This document shows positions 6,722-15,733 of a stretch of DNA of 64,000 nucleotides, piece by piece. The notes beneath the pieces are model-generated. The model had not been told where the DNA came from. It was given only the letters and a program-made list of their open reading frames with translations, and made no database searches. Each line of letters begins with the position of its first letter. Position 1 is the stretch's first letter. The translations under genes were made by a program, and so were the position numbers. Location: positions 930,001 to 994,000 of the forward strand of contig JADKBV010000011.1 in assembly GCA_016714895.1 (NCBI GenBank), written 5' to 3'. The stretch is from Saprospiraceae bacterium. Its GTDB lineage: Bacteria > Bacteroidota > Bacteroidia > Chitinophagales > Saprospiraceae.

Positions 6722-7917
6722 CTACTTCCTAACCAGCCATTTTTCGGGGTCTTGTTTGGTTTTGTCTTTCCAGAGTTCGAAGTGGAGTTGGCTTTTGCCA
6801 TTATCCTCGGCGAGGGTGTAGCCGATGGTGCTGCCTTTTTTGACTTTGTCGCCCTTGTCTACCGTGACTTCATCGAGTTTTGGTAGACGGTAAAATAGCT
6901 GCCGTGCTGGATGATGAGCATCTTTTTATATCCCGGGATTTCTTTGTAGCCGATGACTTCTCCTTCAAATACACTTTTGACCGTGCCCTTGCCATTGATG
7001 GTAAAGTCGATGCCGGAGTTGGATATGGTGACGTTTTTGACCGTAGGGTGGGGCTGATTGCCAAATCTTCCGGTTACGATGGCATTGTTGACCGGCCAGG
7101 CGAGTCCGCCGCGGTTGTTGGCAAATCCTGCATTGTCGGTCTCGACTGTTTTGGCTTCTTTGACATCTTTTTTGGCCTTTTCGCGGGCTTTGGCGAGCTC
7201 TTCGGTGATGATTTTTTCGATGGCAGCGTTGAGTTTTTCCCTTTCTTTTTGTTTTTTCGACAGATCACTGGCCAGGGTTTTTTCTTTTAATCCCAACTTT
7301 TTGACCAGTTCGTCTTTTTCTTTTTGTTCCTTGGCCAGGGTGGTCATATTGTTTTTGGTCTGCTCGACCAATGCCCTTTTTTCTTCCTGTATTTTTTTGA
7401 TCTCTTCATTGCTGGCTTTGATGACATTGGCATTGGAAGAGATGGACTCCAGCTTTCGTTTGGTAAACTCTTTGATTTGATTGATGTAGAGCCACCTGAG
7501 CAGGAGGTTGTTGAGGTTGTTGGATGACAGGAGGTAAGACCACTTGGAGTTGCTCATCTTTTTGAGGTAGTGCATCCTCAACATCTGGCTGTATTGATTG
7601 ACCAGGATGGTTTGTTTTTTGCTGAGTGAGTCGAGCGTTGCACCGTTGTTTTCCAGTCTTTTTTCCTGGAGGACGACTTCGTATTGAAGGTTTTCGATGA
7701 GTTTTTGACGCTGGGAGATCTGTTGTTCGAGGAGTTTTAGTTTTTCGGCATTGGCCTTTTTTTCTTTTTTGGTGGCCTCGAGACTCTTGTTGGTTTTTTC
7801 TATATTTTTAATAATCTCCAGACGTTTGGACTCCAGATCTTTTCTGTTTTGTGCATGGACGACAGAAAAAGAAAACAGAATACAAAAAATCGTTATATAC
7901 TTTCTACTCAAATTCAT
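6722..7917 (-). CDS. EnvC-like murein hydrolase activator (M23 domain), frameshifted
   Basis: A periplasmic coiled-coil protein with a C-terminal LytM/M23 domain. Such proteins activate amidases or cleave peptidoglycan at division. The start at 7917 gives a clean signal peptide (MNLSRKYITIFCILFSFSVVHAQ); an upstream ATG at 7938 adds seven residues. A long coiled coil spans about residues 25-245. The M23 part begins near GGLAWPVNNAIVTGRFG and continues through IDFTINGKGTVKSVFEG. The open frame stops at 6859 after FTVYQN. One extra A:T pair in the T4 run at 6878-6881 restores KLDEVTVDKGDKVKKGSTIG, then LHFELWKDKTKQDPEKWL, ending at 6722. This is the last gene of an operon with DUF4292 and TPR genes. 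Confidence 0.85.
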
Positions 7918-8671
7918 GATAATGCGAAGGTACAACAAATTTTAATTCCTTGGCAACATCTACTTCCAATTCTGAAAAATCAAGCCGGATGACACCTTCT
8001 GTTCCGGGTTTTTCAGGAAAATATATCTCGCGTATATGGGGCAGTTCGGGTCCGGTAAGCGCCTGTTTGTACTCACTAAATACGATCCTCATGGTTTTGC
8101 CGCTGTCGTCACTCACCAGGGCTTTTTGTACCTGCAGTCTGAAAGCGTCGAGCACGTATTCAAAACTCCAGTTTCCGGAGGTAAACGATACTTTATAATT
8201 ATCCCCTTCACGGACGAAGGCAAAGTTTTGATCTTCAGGCAGGACGATATTGCCGAATATCAATTGTTGTACATCTTCAAAGGTGAGGTCGACGCCCGCC
8301 ATTTCGCTGAGTTTGGTGACCGACCCTCTTTCATAACCGGACTCCAGACGGTGCAACAAGGTATAATCCTGCGGCGTAACCAGGAGACGGAAAGCTTCGA
8401 TCTCAAATTTTTTGATCTGCACCCATACGGCACTGTCTCTGAGCATACGGATGACCATGTGAACACTTTGGGATTCGCCGGCGGTGCGGATCTGTGCTGA
8501 CGCTTTGCCGTGAAACCATTGGAAGTTTTTATTGTGTTGTTGTAAGGCAGCCCATATCTCATTTTTAGAATGGTTGCGCGCTACAGGAGTGACCAGTTTT
8601 TTGGACGATGAACAAGCACTCACCATCACGATCAACACAAAAAACAACATAAAACGACCGCTCATGGACAA
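7904..8671 (-). CDS. DUF4292 lipoprotein
   Basis: A 255-residue lipoprotein with signal MSMSGRFMLFFVLIVMVSAC and lipobox Cys20. The body fits DUF4292, a LolA/LolB-like outer-membrane-associated fold: FQWFHGKASAQIRTAGESQSVHMVIRM early, LLVTPQDYTLLHRLESGYERG in the middle, then VSFTSGNWSFEYVLDAF. Proteins of this fold carry or sense lipids or lipoproteins, but a function here is inference. It overlaps the upstream TPR gene by 10 bases and the downstream EnvC start by 14 bases, which indicates translational coupling. The TPR-DUF4292-M23 order is a conserved Bacteroidota arrangement. Confidence 0.85.
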   Translation of the reverse strand: MSMSGRFMLFFVLIVMVSACSSSKKLVTPVARNHSKNEIWAALQQHNKNFQWFHGKASAQIRTAGESQSVHMVIRMLRDSAVWVQIKKFEIEAFRLLVTPQDYTLLHRLESGYERGSVTKLSEMAGVDLTFEDVQQLIFGNIVLPEDQNFAFVREGDNYKVSFTSGNWSFEYVLDAFRLQVQKALVSDDSGKTMRIVFSEYKQALTGPELPHIREIYFPEKPGTEGVIRLDFSELEVDVAKELKFVVPSHYHEFE

Positions 8672-10185
8672 TTTTTTATTTTTTCGACTAATGTTTTTGA
8701 ATCCGGCATCAGGCTCAAAGCTTTTTTATAGTTTGTGCAGGCATCCGGTGCCATTCCTTTGGTAAACAACATATCTCCTTTCCATTCATAAGCCATAACT
8801 GACTGACCTTTGCTGGACGAAATACTGTTTTCCACCAGGTCGAGGGCTTCTTTTTCCTTTCCGGAGGCAAAGGCGATTTTGGATTGTAAGACCAAAACGC
8901 GGGTGAGAATGACAGGGTTTTTGCCGGCTATTAACGTGGCTTCATCCAGCCAGTCTGATGCTTCTTTGTATTTTTTGTTTTCATAGGCCGGTACAGCGGC
9001 AAAATAATATGCGATGGCCTGATTGGGAAAATATTCTATTGCCTCTTTTGCAGTTTCTTCCAGGGTGGTAAACTCCCGGGTATATTCGAGGCCAAACATC
9101 AACTGTTCCCAAACCATAAAGTTGTTTTTGTTGATTTGTAAGGTGCGTTGATACTGTCTTACCGCTTCCACCTCGCGGTGACTGTTCATCAATACATCGC
9201 CGTACATGGCATGGACACGGGCGTCCGAAGGATGGGTATTGGCCAGGATTTCAGCAAGTTGCAGTACAGCCTGCGCATAAGCGACTTTGGGATTGGAAGC
9301 GTGGCCTTCCACAAAGGGAAGGAGTTCCTTTAGTTTGGCTTCAGCGGGTACAGAACGGTTTTCCATCAGGGGTTGTAAGGATATCAGGTAGGCGGTTTCA
9401 TCCGGAATGCCGTTTGATTTTTCCAGATTGTCTAGTAAAACATCCACATCGTTGGGATCCAGAACCAGAATCTTTTGATTTATGGCCTCAACTTTGTCTT
9501 TTTGACCTGCCATCTTGTATACTTCGGCTGCTTTTTTCAGGTGTTGCAGTTTGGGATTTTTGCGGGACAAAAGTTTTTCGATTTCCGGTATGGCCATTTC
9601 CGGTTTTTGAAGGTCGAGAGCGATGTCGATCATTCTGACTGTATTGTTTTCTGAAAAACCAAGTTGGGTTTCTTTATCAACCAATACGGTAAAAGCTTCT
9701 GCTTTCCGGTTGGATTTGATCAGCAAATCAGCGGTGACATCATAATATTTATTCATTTTAGGTTTCAGGGAGATCAGTTTGCGGTAGTGTTCGATGGCTT
9801 TGTCCAGGCGAATCAGTTCGGTTTGCACAAATGCCATACGTTCGTTATACCAAAAATGATCTTTGTCCAGACCGAGGGCACGTTGCAGTTTTTCTTCTGC
9901 TTTGGCATAATTTTTTTGTTCTATATAAAGGAGTGCCATTTCATAATAGATGACAGCCCGGTTGCGGTGTTCTCTTGCCAAAGAGTCGAGGACAAAATAC
10001 GCTTTGTCGTAATGTCCGGCGGCTGATTCCAGTCGGGCAGCGAGGAAGGCATCCTGAATTTTGTTTTCCATCTGCGGTATCTGGGCCACTTCCTGAGCCA
10101 AAGTATCCGACCCAAAAAACAACATCCATCCGGCAAAAAGACAGACAACGGGTTTGATTTGATAAAAATATCCTGAAAATTTCAT
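8662..10185 (-). CDS. Exported TPR-repeat protein
   Basis: A 507-residue protein with a signal peptide (hydrophobic VVCLFAGWMLFFGSDTLAQ) and many TPR units, for example AVIYYEMALLYIEQKNYAKAEEKL and IEHYRKLISLKPKMNKYYDVTADLL. The C-terminal repeats (MAYEWKGDMLFTKGMAPDACTNYKKAL) end just before the stop. It is probably a periplasmic scaffold. It heads the operon with DUF4292 and EnvC; the clustering suggests a shared cell-envelope role, which is inference. Confidence 0.85.
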   Translation of the reverse strand: MKFSGYFYQIKPVVCLFAGWMLFFGSDTLAQEVAQIPQMENKIQDAFLAARLESAAGHYDKAYFVLDSLAREHRNRAVIYYEMALLYIEQKNYAKAEEKLQRALGLDKDHFWYNERMAFVQTELIRLDKAIEHYRKLISLKPKMNKYYDVTADLLIKSNRKAEAFTVLVDKETQLGFSENNTVRMIDIALDLQKPEMAIPEIEKLLSRKNPKLQHLKKAAEVYKMAGQKDKVEAINQKILVLDPNDVDVLLDNLEKSNGIPDETAYLISLQPLMENRSVPAEAKLKELLPFVEGHASNPKVAYAQAVLQLAEILANTHPSDARVHAMYGDVLMNSHREVEAVRQYQRTLQINKNNFMVWEQLMFGLEYTREFTTLEETAKEAIEYFPNQAIAYYFAAVPAYENKKYKEASDWLDEATLIAGKNPVILTRVLVLQSKIAFASGKEKEALDLVENSISSSKGQSVMAYEWKGDMLFTKGMAPDACTNYKKALSLMPDSKTLVEKIKNCP

Positions 10186-10356
10186 CTTATTTCTTAAAAG
10201 CTGTGTAAAACGAGGATTCGGAAACGGGGTTTATCTGAAGATATCAATCCGCCTTTCCGTTCTTCTTAAGATGATGTATAACGAAAATTCGGGTTGTAAT
10301 GTTTCATTTTTGATAAGGATGAAGGCTAACTTTTTGATGTCGGTTGGGTAAACGGA

Positions 10357-11625
10357 TCAGGCTACCACCACTTCAATCATTTCTTTGGGATCGAGGTATT
10401 TCTGAGCACAGGCCAGCACATCATTGGCGCTGGTATCCATGACGTCCTGAATCCATTGTGTCAACGAAGAAAACGGAAGACCTGTAAGGGCCAGTGTTTT
10501 GGCTACGACGGCAATCTGTAGCGGACCGTCAACCATGTGCAGAAAGTTTCCGGATAAATAATTTTTTACCATATCCAACTCTTTGGTTCCGACTTTTTTG
10601 CTGCACAATTTTTCCATTTGCACATAAATTTCCCGAATGGTCTCTTCGATATTTTCAGCACTCAGTTCTGTGCTGACATAAAAACAACCATCATGCAGCA
10701 TTTGATCCATCTGGCTTCCGATGTCGTAGGTATATCCTTTGTCCTCGCGGATGACGCTCATGAGCCGGGAACTGAAATATCCGCCAAAAATGGTGTTTAA
10801 CACAAAAAAAGAGGTTTGGTCGGGATGGGTTCTGTCAAATAAATGTCTGCCGATTTTTAAAGAAGCCTGGATATCTCCGGGAGCTTTTTCAAACCACCTT
10901 TCATGGCGCAGGGGCAGCGAACAAACCGGAACGGGTTTTTGAATGGTCTGTTTCTTATGCTGTCCAAAATATTGATTGACCAGTCGGATGATTTCAGGAC
11001 TGATTTTACCACTGAGGAAAATATTCATATTGTCAGATCCGATGTAGTGGTTAAAATGATTTTTGACATCGTCTATGGTAATGGCAAGATAATCCTCTTC
11101 GAAGCTGTTGTAACCGTAGGGATGTTGATTGCCGAAGATAGATTCTGTGATCATTCTGTAAGAAAGGACTTCATTTTTGGTGAGTTCTTCTTTCAGTTTC
11201 TGAATATTTACGTTAGAAAAACTTTCGAGTTCACTTGTTTCAAAGTGCGGCGAAAAATACATTAAAGACAGAGGTTCTATAATATGGGGAATATATTTTC
11301 CCAGCGTATAAACGGAAGTGTAAATAAAGTCCATGTTGGCAGAAATTTTCATTCCGGCCCCGTAGAAGTCAAATTTTTCGGCGAAAGTTTCTGCATTCCA
11401 GGGTCCGCAACCTTCTTTCATCAGGGAGGCTGTGGCACGGCTGACCAATTTTTTGTCTTCCATAGATTTGCCTGCCTTATGGACGATTTCTATTTTGACA
11501 ATATCCTCTGTTCCGGCATTGATGATGACGACCGGCACACCATTATCCAGGTTGATGGTTTCAATAGGAGGAATATCAATAGTTCTTATCCTGACGATCT
11601 CAGGCGCAATTTGTCTGTTGAGCAT
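10357..11625 (-). CDS. M16 peptidase homologue without the zinc motif
   Basis: A 422-residue protein with the two-domain M16B layout: INLDNGVPVVIINAGTEDIVKIEIVHKAG at the N-terminus and the late motif SRLMSVIREDKGYTYDIG, typical of the substrate-positioning R/Y region. The active-site helix should carry HXXEH, but reads SRATASLMKEGCGPWNAETFAEKF, with neither His nor the Glu pair in place. It should therefore be the non-catalytic partner type. The start at 11625 (MLNRQIAPEIV) is chosen because the longer ATG at 11742 would overlap the preceding gene by about 95 bases with unrelated sequence. The gap to that gene is 23 bases, so they are co-transcribed. No catalytic partner lies in the window. 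Confidence 0.8.
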   Translation of the reverse strand: MLNRQIAPEIVRIRTIDIPPIETINLDNGVPVVIINAGTEDIVKIEIVHKAGKSMEDKKLVSRATASLMKEGCGPWNAETFAEKFDFYGAGMKISANMDFIYTSVYTLGKYIPHIIEPLSLMYFSPHFETSELESFSNVNIQKLKEELTKNEVLSYRMITESIFGNQHPYGYNSFEEDYLAITIDDVKNHFNHYIGSDNMNIFLSGKISPEIIRLVNQYFGQHKKQTIQKPVPVCSLPLRHERWFEKAPGDIQASLKIGRHLFDRTHPDQTSFFVLNTIFGGYFSSRLMSVIREDKGYTYDIGSQMDQMLHDGCFYVSTELSAENIEETIREIYVQMEKLCSKKVGTKELDMVKNYLSGNFLHMVDGPLQIAVVAKTLALTGLPFSSLTQWIQDVMDTSANDVLACAQKYLDPKEMIEVVVA

Positions 11626-11648
11626 GTATAATATTGGATGCGTAAAGA

Positions 11649-13556
11649 TTACATTCTTTGCAAAAGGCTTCCTGTAATTCTCAAAAATTCTGTTTCCGAA
11701 ATAAGGCCTACCAGTTCTGTGCCGTTGACGACCGGGAGGCAACCGATTTTGTTTTCCCGCATCAGTTTCATGGCTTCCAGAATATTGGCATCCTGGCTTA
11801 CGGTTATCGGTTCTTTGATCATAATATCGGAGACCACCCCTGTTTTTTTAGAATGTTTGCTTTTGATAAAATGCCGTAATATCAGACGTGCCGTGACGAG
11901 ACCGACGAGATTGCCTTTATTGTCTTCGACAGGCGTATAACGTATCTTATTCCAATCCATAAGATCGGCTACGAGGTCGACGATATCATCTTTTTGTACG
12001 GTAAAGAGGTCTGTAAGCATAAACTCAGATACCTTAAGGTGGGAAGGTCGGTAAATTTTCAGGTCTTCCTTATCGGGAAGGCTCCATTCGTGGACAGGTT
12101 TATTGGTCATTTGATTTTGAATCATGGATGCGGTTAAGACACTCAGGGCTTCGTCGGTGTTGGTATTATCATGAAGTTTGGTGAAAGCTCTCAACATCCA
12201 CCGTGCTCCGGTCATGTGGTTTTCGGCTCTTTTTTCGATGATGCCGAGATATTTGTTGATATCTTCCGGGTTTACACCGCGGGATTCCAGACCTTTTCTT
12301 GCTATCGGCAAAAGTCTTTTGATGAGGTCTACGGCATTTATTTTTTCATCTTTAAACCAGGTAAATTTGGTATCGAGACCAAATTTTGCCGCTTTGCCGA
12401 AGTTGTCTCTGGCGTCTACAAAAGACATTTCTTCGCGAATGTCGCCGACCGATTCAGAGATGCCGATCATACAGCCCAACCAGAAACAAGCATTAGCCAC
12501 TTCATCTACGACGGTTGGTCCGGAAGGTAAGACGCGGTTTTCGATACGCAAATGAGGTTTTCCGTTGTCGCTGATGCCGTAACAAGGTCTGTTCCAACGG
12601 TACACAGTGGAATTATGTACCTGCAGGGCTCTTAGTTTAGGTACCTGACCGTTTTTGATGGCAGCGAGAGAATCCTCTTCGATGTCAGAACTCAGCAATA
12701 CCCTGAATCTGGCGATGTCTTCGCGATAGATCTCCAGGATAGAATGATGTATCCAATCTCTGCCGAAGCTGACCCGCGGACTTCTTTCGCGCATGTGGTC
12801 ATGGGTGGTTCGGGTGTCGAGAGATTGTTGGAAGAGGGCGATCCTTGTTTCGTGCCACAATCTTTTGCCAAATACAATGGGGCTATTGGCAGAGATGGCC
12901 ATGATTGGTGCAGCAAGGCCGAGAGAGATGTTGTATAGTTTGACAAAATCTTTGGGAGCTACCTGAAGGTGAACCTGAAAGCTGGTATTACAAGCTTCCA
13001 ACAGGGGAGAGTCATGTTTAACGAGCAATTCGTCGATACCCAGAATGCGGAGTTCGTAGGCATGTCCGATCAATTGTTTGTTGATGGCTTCCATCAGGGC
13101 ATAATACCTCTTTTTGGGCGTCAGGTTTTCGAGGTTGAGGTGATATTTGCGCAGGGTAGGGCAGATACCGGTCAATAAGATAGACGTATCGAGGGTGTCG
13201 AGAACTTCCTGAATCTTGTTGAGTTTGTAGGAATTTTCTTCTTCCAGGGCTGAAAAACAATCACCGGTAAATACTCGGGGGTCGAGATTGGTTTCGAGGT
13301 TAAATTTTCCCAATTCCGTTTCCACCCAGGGATATTCTGTCATTTTTTCGAGAGCCTCCATGGCAACCAAAGAAGGTTTGAAGGTATCTTTTTCAACCAT
13401 GACGATTTCCTGTTCTGCTCCAATGCGTGTAACGTCTGATTCAAACCATTCATTTTCAAGCATATATTCCAATGCGCTGACATCATTGAGCAAAGATTTG
13501 ACAAATCGTTGCATTTGTTTATTGTCATTGACCAAAGAAACTCTTTGTTCTCCCAT
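11649..13556 (-). CDS. GCS2-type glutamate-cysteine ligase-like protein with CBS pair
   Basis: A 635-residue cytoplasmic protein. Residues ~1-490 match the GCS2 carboxylate-amine ligase family: IGAEQEIVMVEKDTFKP, then LEACNTSFQVHLQVAPKDFV, and RIENRVLPSGPTVVDEVANACFW. The last ~130 residues form two CBS motifs: VQKDDIVDLVADLMDWNKIRYTPV, GNLVGLVTARLIL, PITVSQDANILEAMKLMRENKIGCLPVV and ELVGLISETEFL. GCS2 enzymes join glutamate to an amine or cysteine using ATP; CBS pairs usually bind adenylates, so nucleotide control is likely but inferred. It is co-directional with the M16 gene 23 bases downstream. Confidence 0.85.
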   Translation of the reverse strand: MGEQRVSLVNDNKQMQRFVKSLLNDVSALEYMLENEWFESDVTRIGAEQEIVMVEKDTFKPSLVAMEALEKMTEYPWVETELGKFNLETNLDPRVFTGDCFSALEEENSYKLNKIQEVLDTLDTSILLTGICPTLRKYHLNLENLTPKKRYYALMEAINKQLIGHAYELRILGIDELLVKHDSPLLEACNTSFQVHLQVAPKDFVKLYNISLGLAAPIMAISANSPIVFGKRLWHETRIALFQQSLDTRTTHDHMRERSPRVSFGRDWIHHSILEIYREDIARFRVLLSSDIEEDSLAAIKNGQVPKLRALQVHNSTVYRWNRPCYGISDNGKPHLRIENRVLPSGPTVVDEVANACFWLGCMIGISESVGDIREEMSFVDARDNFGKAAKFGLDTKFTWFKDEKINAVDLIKRLLPIARKGLESRGVNPEDINKYLGIIEKRAENHMTGARWMLRAFTKLHDNTNTDEALSVLTASMIQNQMTNKPVHEWSLPDKEDLKIYRPSHLKVSEFMLTDLFTVQKDDIVDLVADLMDWNKIRYTPVEDNKGNLVGLVTARLILRHFIKSKHSKKTGVVSDIMIKEPITVSQDANILEAMKLMRENKIGCLPVVNGTELVGLISETEFLRITGSLLQRM

Positions 13557-13590
13557 ATCTGTTTTTCATTTTAATGATCCAAAATTAGTC

Positions 13591-13598
13591 CAAAAGTA
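13591..13598 (-). promoter_or_regulatory. -7 promoter box of the GCS2-CBS gene
   Basis: CAAAAGTA on the + strand reads TACTTTTG on the - strand, matching TANNTTTG, 35 bases before the ATG. Confidence 0.4.
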
Positions 13599-13627
13599 GG
13601 AAAAGAAAAGGAAAAAGAAAATTTTTC

Positions 13628-13664
13628 AAAAAAAAAGTCCCGCGACCTTTGAAGGAAGCGGGAC
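13628..13664 (-). terminator. Rho-independent terminator of the YceI gene
   Basis: A seven-base G/C stem (GTCCCGC 13637-13643 with GCGGGAC 13658-13664). Nine A on the + strand (13628-13636) give a U tract for - strand transcripts. It lies 100 bases after the YceI stop and before the GCS2 promoter, so it separates the two units. Confidence 0.85.
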
Positions 13665-13763
13665 GATGATAAAATTTAAACAACCCAAAAACAACTTTTT
13701 AGTGTGGTAAAAAGCTTGTTTTATGATTATATGAAATCAAAGGTTTTACCTTTTTTATAAAAA

Positions 13764-14429
13764 TTACTGGCTGATGGCAGCGTTCAGGTTGATCTGAAGG
13801 GTTACCTCATCATCGATATACTTGTCTTTCAGTTTTTGAAAAGACTTAGACTGATATTTTAAACCCCAATCTGTTCTGTTGATCACAAAAGGAGGAGTTG
13901 CTACGGTAACATTGTTTTCCAGGATATTGATATTGGCTTTGAAGTTAACTTCTTTGGTTACATCCAACAAAGTAAGGTTTCCGTAAACCAAAGCATTACC
14001 TTCTGTATCATTGGCCAATCCGGTTACTTTGGTGATGGCAAAAGTAGCTGTTGGAAACTTAGGTGTTTTGAAAAAATCTTCGGTTCCTTCGGTTCCCGTA
14101 CCTTTAAGATGAGATTCCAATGAAGCTTTATCGTCACCCTGAAGATCATCTACTGTTAGGTTGGCTACGTCAATGGTAAATGTTCCTGAAGTGATCAGGC
14201 CATTTTCTACGGTAACGTTGCCTGTGCTGACAGGAAAAGATCCGTTATGTCCTCCACCCGGCTTGGTTGCTTTCCACAATACCTTTGAGGTTGCAGGAAC
14301 AACATTATATGTCGCACCGGTGGCTTGAGCTATAGGCTGAGCTTCTGCTACGGGAGCTGCTTCTTTGTTCTCTTTACATGAAAATAAAAGAGAAGTACTG
14401 AGAAGAAAAAGAAAAAATAATTGTTTCAT
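13764..14429 (-). CDS. YceI-family lipoprotein
   Basis: A 221-residue lipoprotein (MKQLFFLFLLSTSLLFSCKE, lipobox Cys18) with an Ala/Pro-rich linker to residue ~38. The YceI lipocalin-like domain follows: ATSKVLWKATKPGGGHNGSF, then GTFTIDVANLTVDDLQG, EDFFKTPKFPTATFAITKV, LTLLDVTKEVNFKANI and RTDWGLKYQ. YceI proteins bind isoprenoid-like lipids in a beta barrel; the ligand here is unknown. It is monocistronic, with its own strong terminator downstream. Confidence 0.9.
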   Translation of the reverse strand: MKQLFFLFLLSTSLLFSCKENKEAAPVAEAQPIAQATGATYNVVPATSKVLWKATKPGGGHNGSFPVSTGNVTVENGLITSGTFTIDVANLTVDDLQGDDKASLESHLKGTGTEGTEDFFKTPKFPTATFAITKVTGLANDTEGNALVYGNLTLLDVTKEVNFKANINILENNVTVATPPFVINRTDWGLKYQSKSFQKLKDKYIDDEVTLQINLNAAISQ

Positions 14430-14701
14430 TTCTGATGTTTTAAGTGAAATAAATAATGTTATGGGTCTTTAACGAAAGAAGTTATTCAAAGTTTGATAAT
14501 AAAAAGCAAAGGAAATGTTAAGTCATTTAAGAAAAAGATTGAACCATGGACCCGGGATATCATGATTTAGGCTTCTTTTTTCATAAATAAAATGAATACA
14601 GGTAAGTTGTTAGAGGTAAGGCGCAAAAAGCATCGGGACTTTCCGGCATTTTGTGTTTAAAAATCAGCTTTATGGTATTATATGAATACGATTTATATCG
14701 G

Positions 14702-15430
14702 CTACTTTTTTCTGATTTCTTTGATTAAATCTTCGAGATAATCTGTTTGTATTTCCTGGATTTCAAGGAGTTTTTTATTTTGGTGTATCAATATGTGATC
14801 CATTTTTTCGTTCAGGAGTTTGATTTCAAGTTCAGCTTTGAGATTGATTTTATAATCGTGTTCGCTTCTGATCCGGTCTTTTTGTTCCTGACGGTTTTGA
14901 CTCATCATGATGATCGGAGCCTGAATAGCGGCAAGACAGGACAGGATCAGGTTTAGCAGAATAAATGGGTATGGATCAAAGGATTTTGAGGTCAACAGCC
15001 AAATATTTATGCTTATCCAGATAAGAATAAAAGTAAAAAAGATAATGATAAAAGTCCAGCTACCGCCAAAATCGGCAACTTTATCCGCTACTTTTTGACC
15101 AAAAGTAATACTGGTTTCAGGTAAATCCTGAATATTTTCGGATAAAAAAGAATTATTTTCTATTGTTTTCAGAACATCTTTATCAATTATAGCCAGTTCT
15201 CCTTTTTCCATGGTTATTAAAAAGGTCAGGTAATTTCTTCGAAACAGATTTAATTCTGAAAGAGATATATAATGGATTTTTTCAAACAGCGGATAATTAG
15301 ATTTAATATGATTAAAAATGCCCTCACGAATATCGGCACCCTGAACTTCTTCACCTCTGGGAATTTCTTTTGCTGATAAAAAACTTATTTTCGGTTCTTT
15401 CATTTTTTTAAAAAAATCTAATGATATCAT
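14702..15430 (-). CDS. DUF1003 membrane protein
   Basis: A 242-residue protein with two adjacent membrane helices (FIIIFFTFILIWISINIWLL and PFILLNLILSCLAAIQAPIIMM), followed by SQNRQEQKDRIRSEHDYKINLKAE, which is the DUF1003 signature. The N-terminal ~115 residues are soluble and the C-terminus is a charged helix (EIQEIQTDYLEDLIKEIRKK). The role of the family is unknown to me. A second start at 15403 (MKEPKISF) is possible. It is flanked by non-coding DNA, so it is probably monocistronic. Confidence 0.8.
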   Translation of the reverse strand: MISLDFFKKMKEPKISFLSAKEIPRGEEVQGADIREGIFNHIKSNYPLFEKIHYISLSELNLFRRNYLTFLITMEKGELAIIDKDVLKTIENNSFLSENIQDLPETSITFGQKVADKVADFGGSWTFIIIFFTFILIWISINIWLLTSKSFDPYPFILLNLILSCLAAIQAPIIMMSQNRQEQKDRIRSEHDYKINLKAELEIKLLNEKMDHILIHQNKKLLEIQEIQTDYLEDLIKEIRKK

Positions 15431-15633
15431 ATCATCTTAAATAATGTGGTAACATGTGGGTTATAAAAAAGGAATACAAAAGTACAAAAAGTCGATGAAC
15501 TATTGAAAATCATTCTATTGGGACGTGTTTTACCCAAAATAGCTTTTTATGATATACTACAAAGTGAAAGTGTGATTTATATTTTGATAACAGTCGGTTA
15601 TTTCCAAAAGGATGTTTCCCATGAGGTGTTTTT

Positions 15634-15670
15634 CCAAAAAAAAGACGTTCCACCATAAGTGAAACGTCTT
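15634..15670 (-). terminator. Terminator of the SusE-like repeat gene
   Basis: AAGACGTT (15642-15649) pairs with AACGTCTT (15663-15670). An A8 run on the + strand (15636-15643) supplies the U tract for - strand transcripts. It is about 65 bases after the stop of the SusE-like gene. The rest of the gap 15431-15733 shows nothing coding. Confidence 0.75.
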
Positions 15671-15733
15671 GAAATAAGTTATCAAAGATGAAAGTGTAAT
15701 AAAAAATCACACTTTTTTCAAATCATTTTATCG

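Noticed and set aside
6859..7480. Several long + strand frames opposite EnvC
   Set aside because: They are shadows of the biased coiled-coil codons; the EnvC frame has family motifs.
11626..11742. 39-residue N-terminal extension of the M16 homologue
   Set aside because: It lies mostly inside the upstream GCS2-CBS gene and its sequence is unlike the family.
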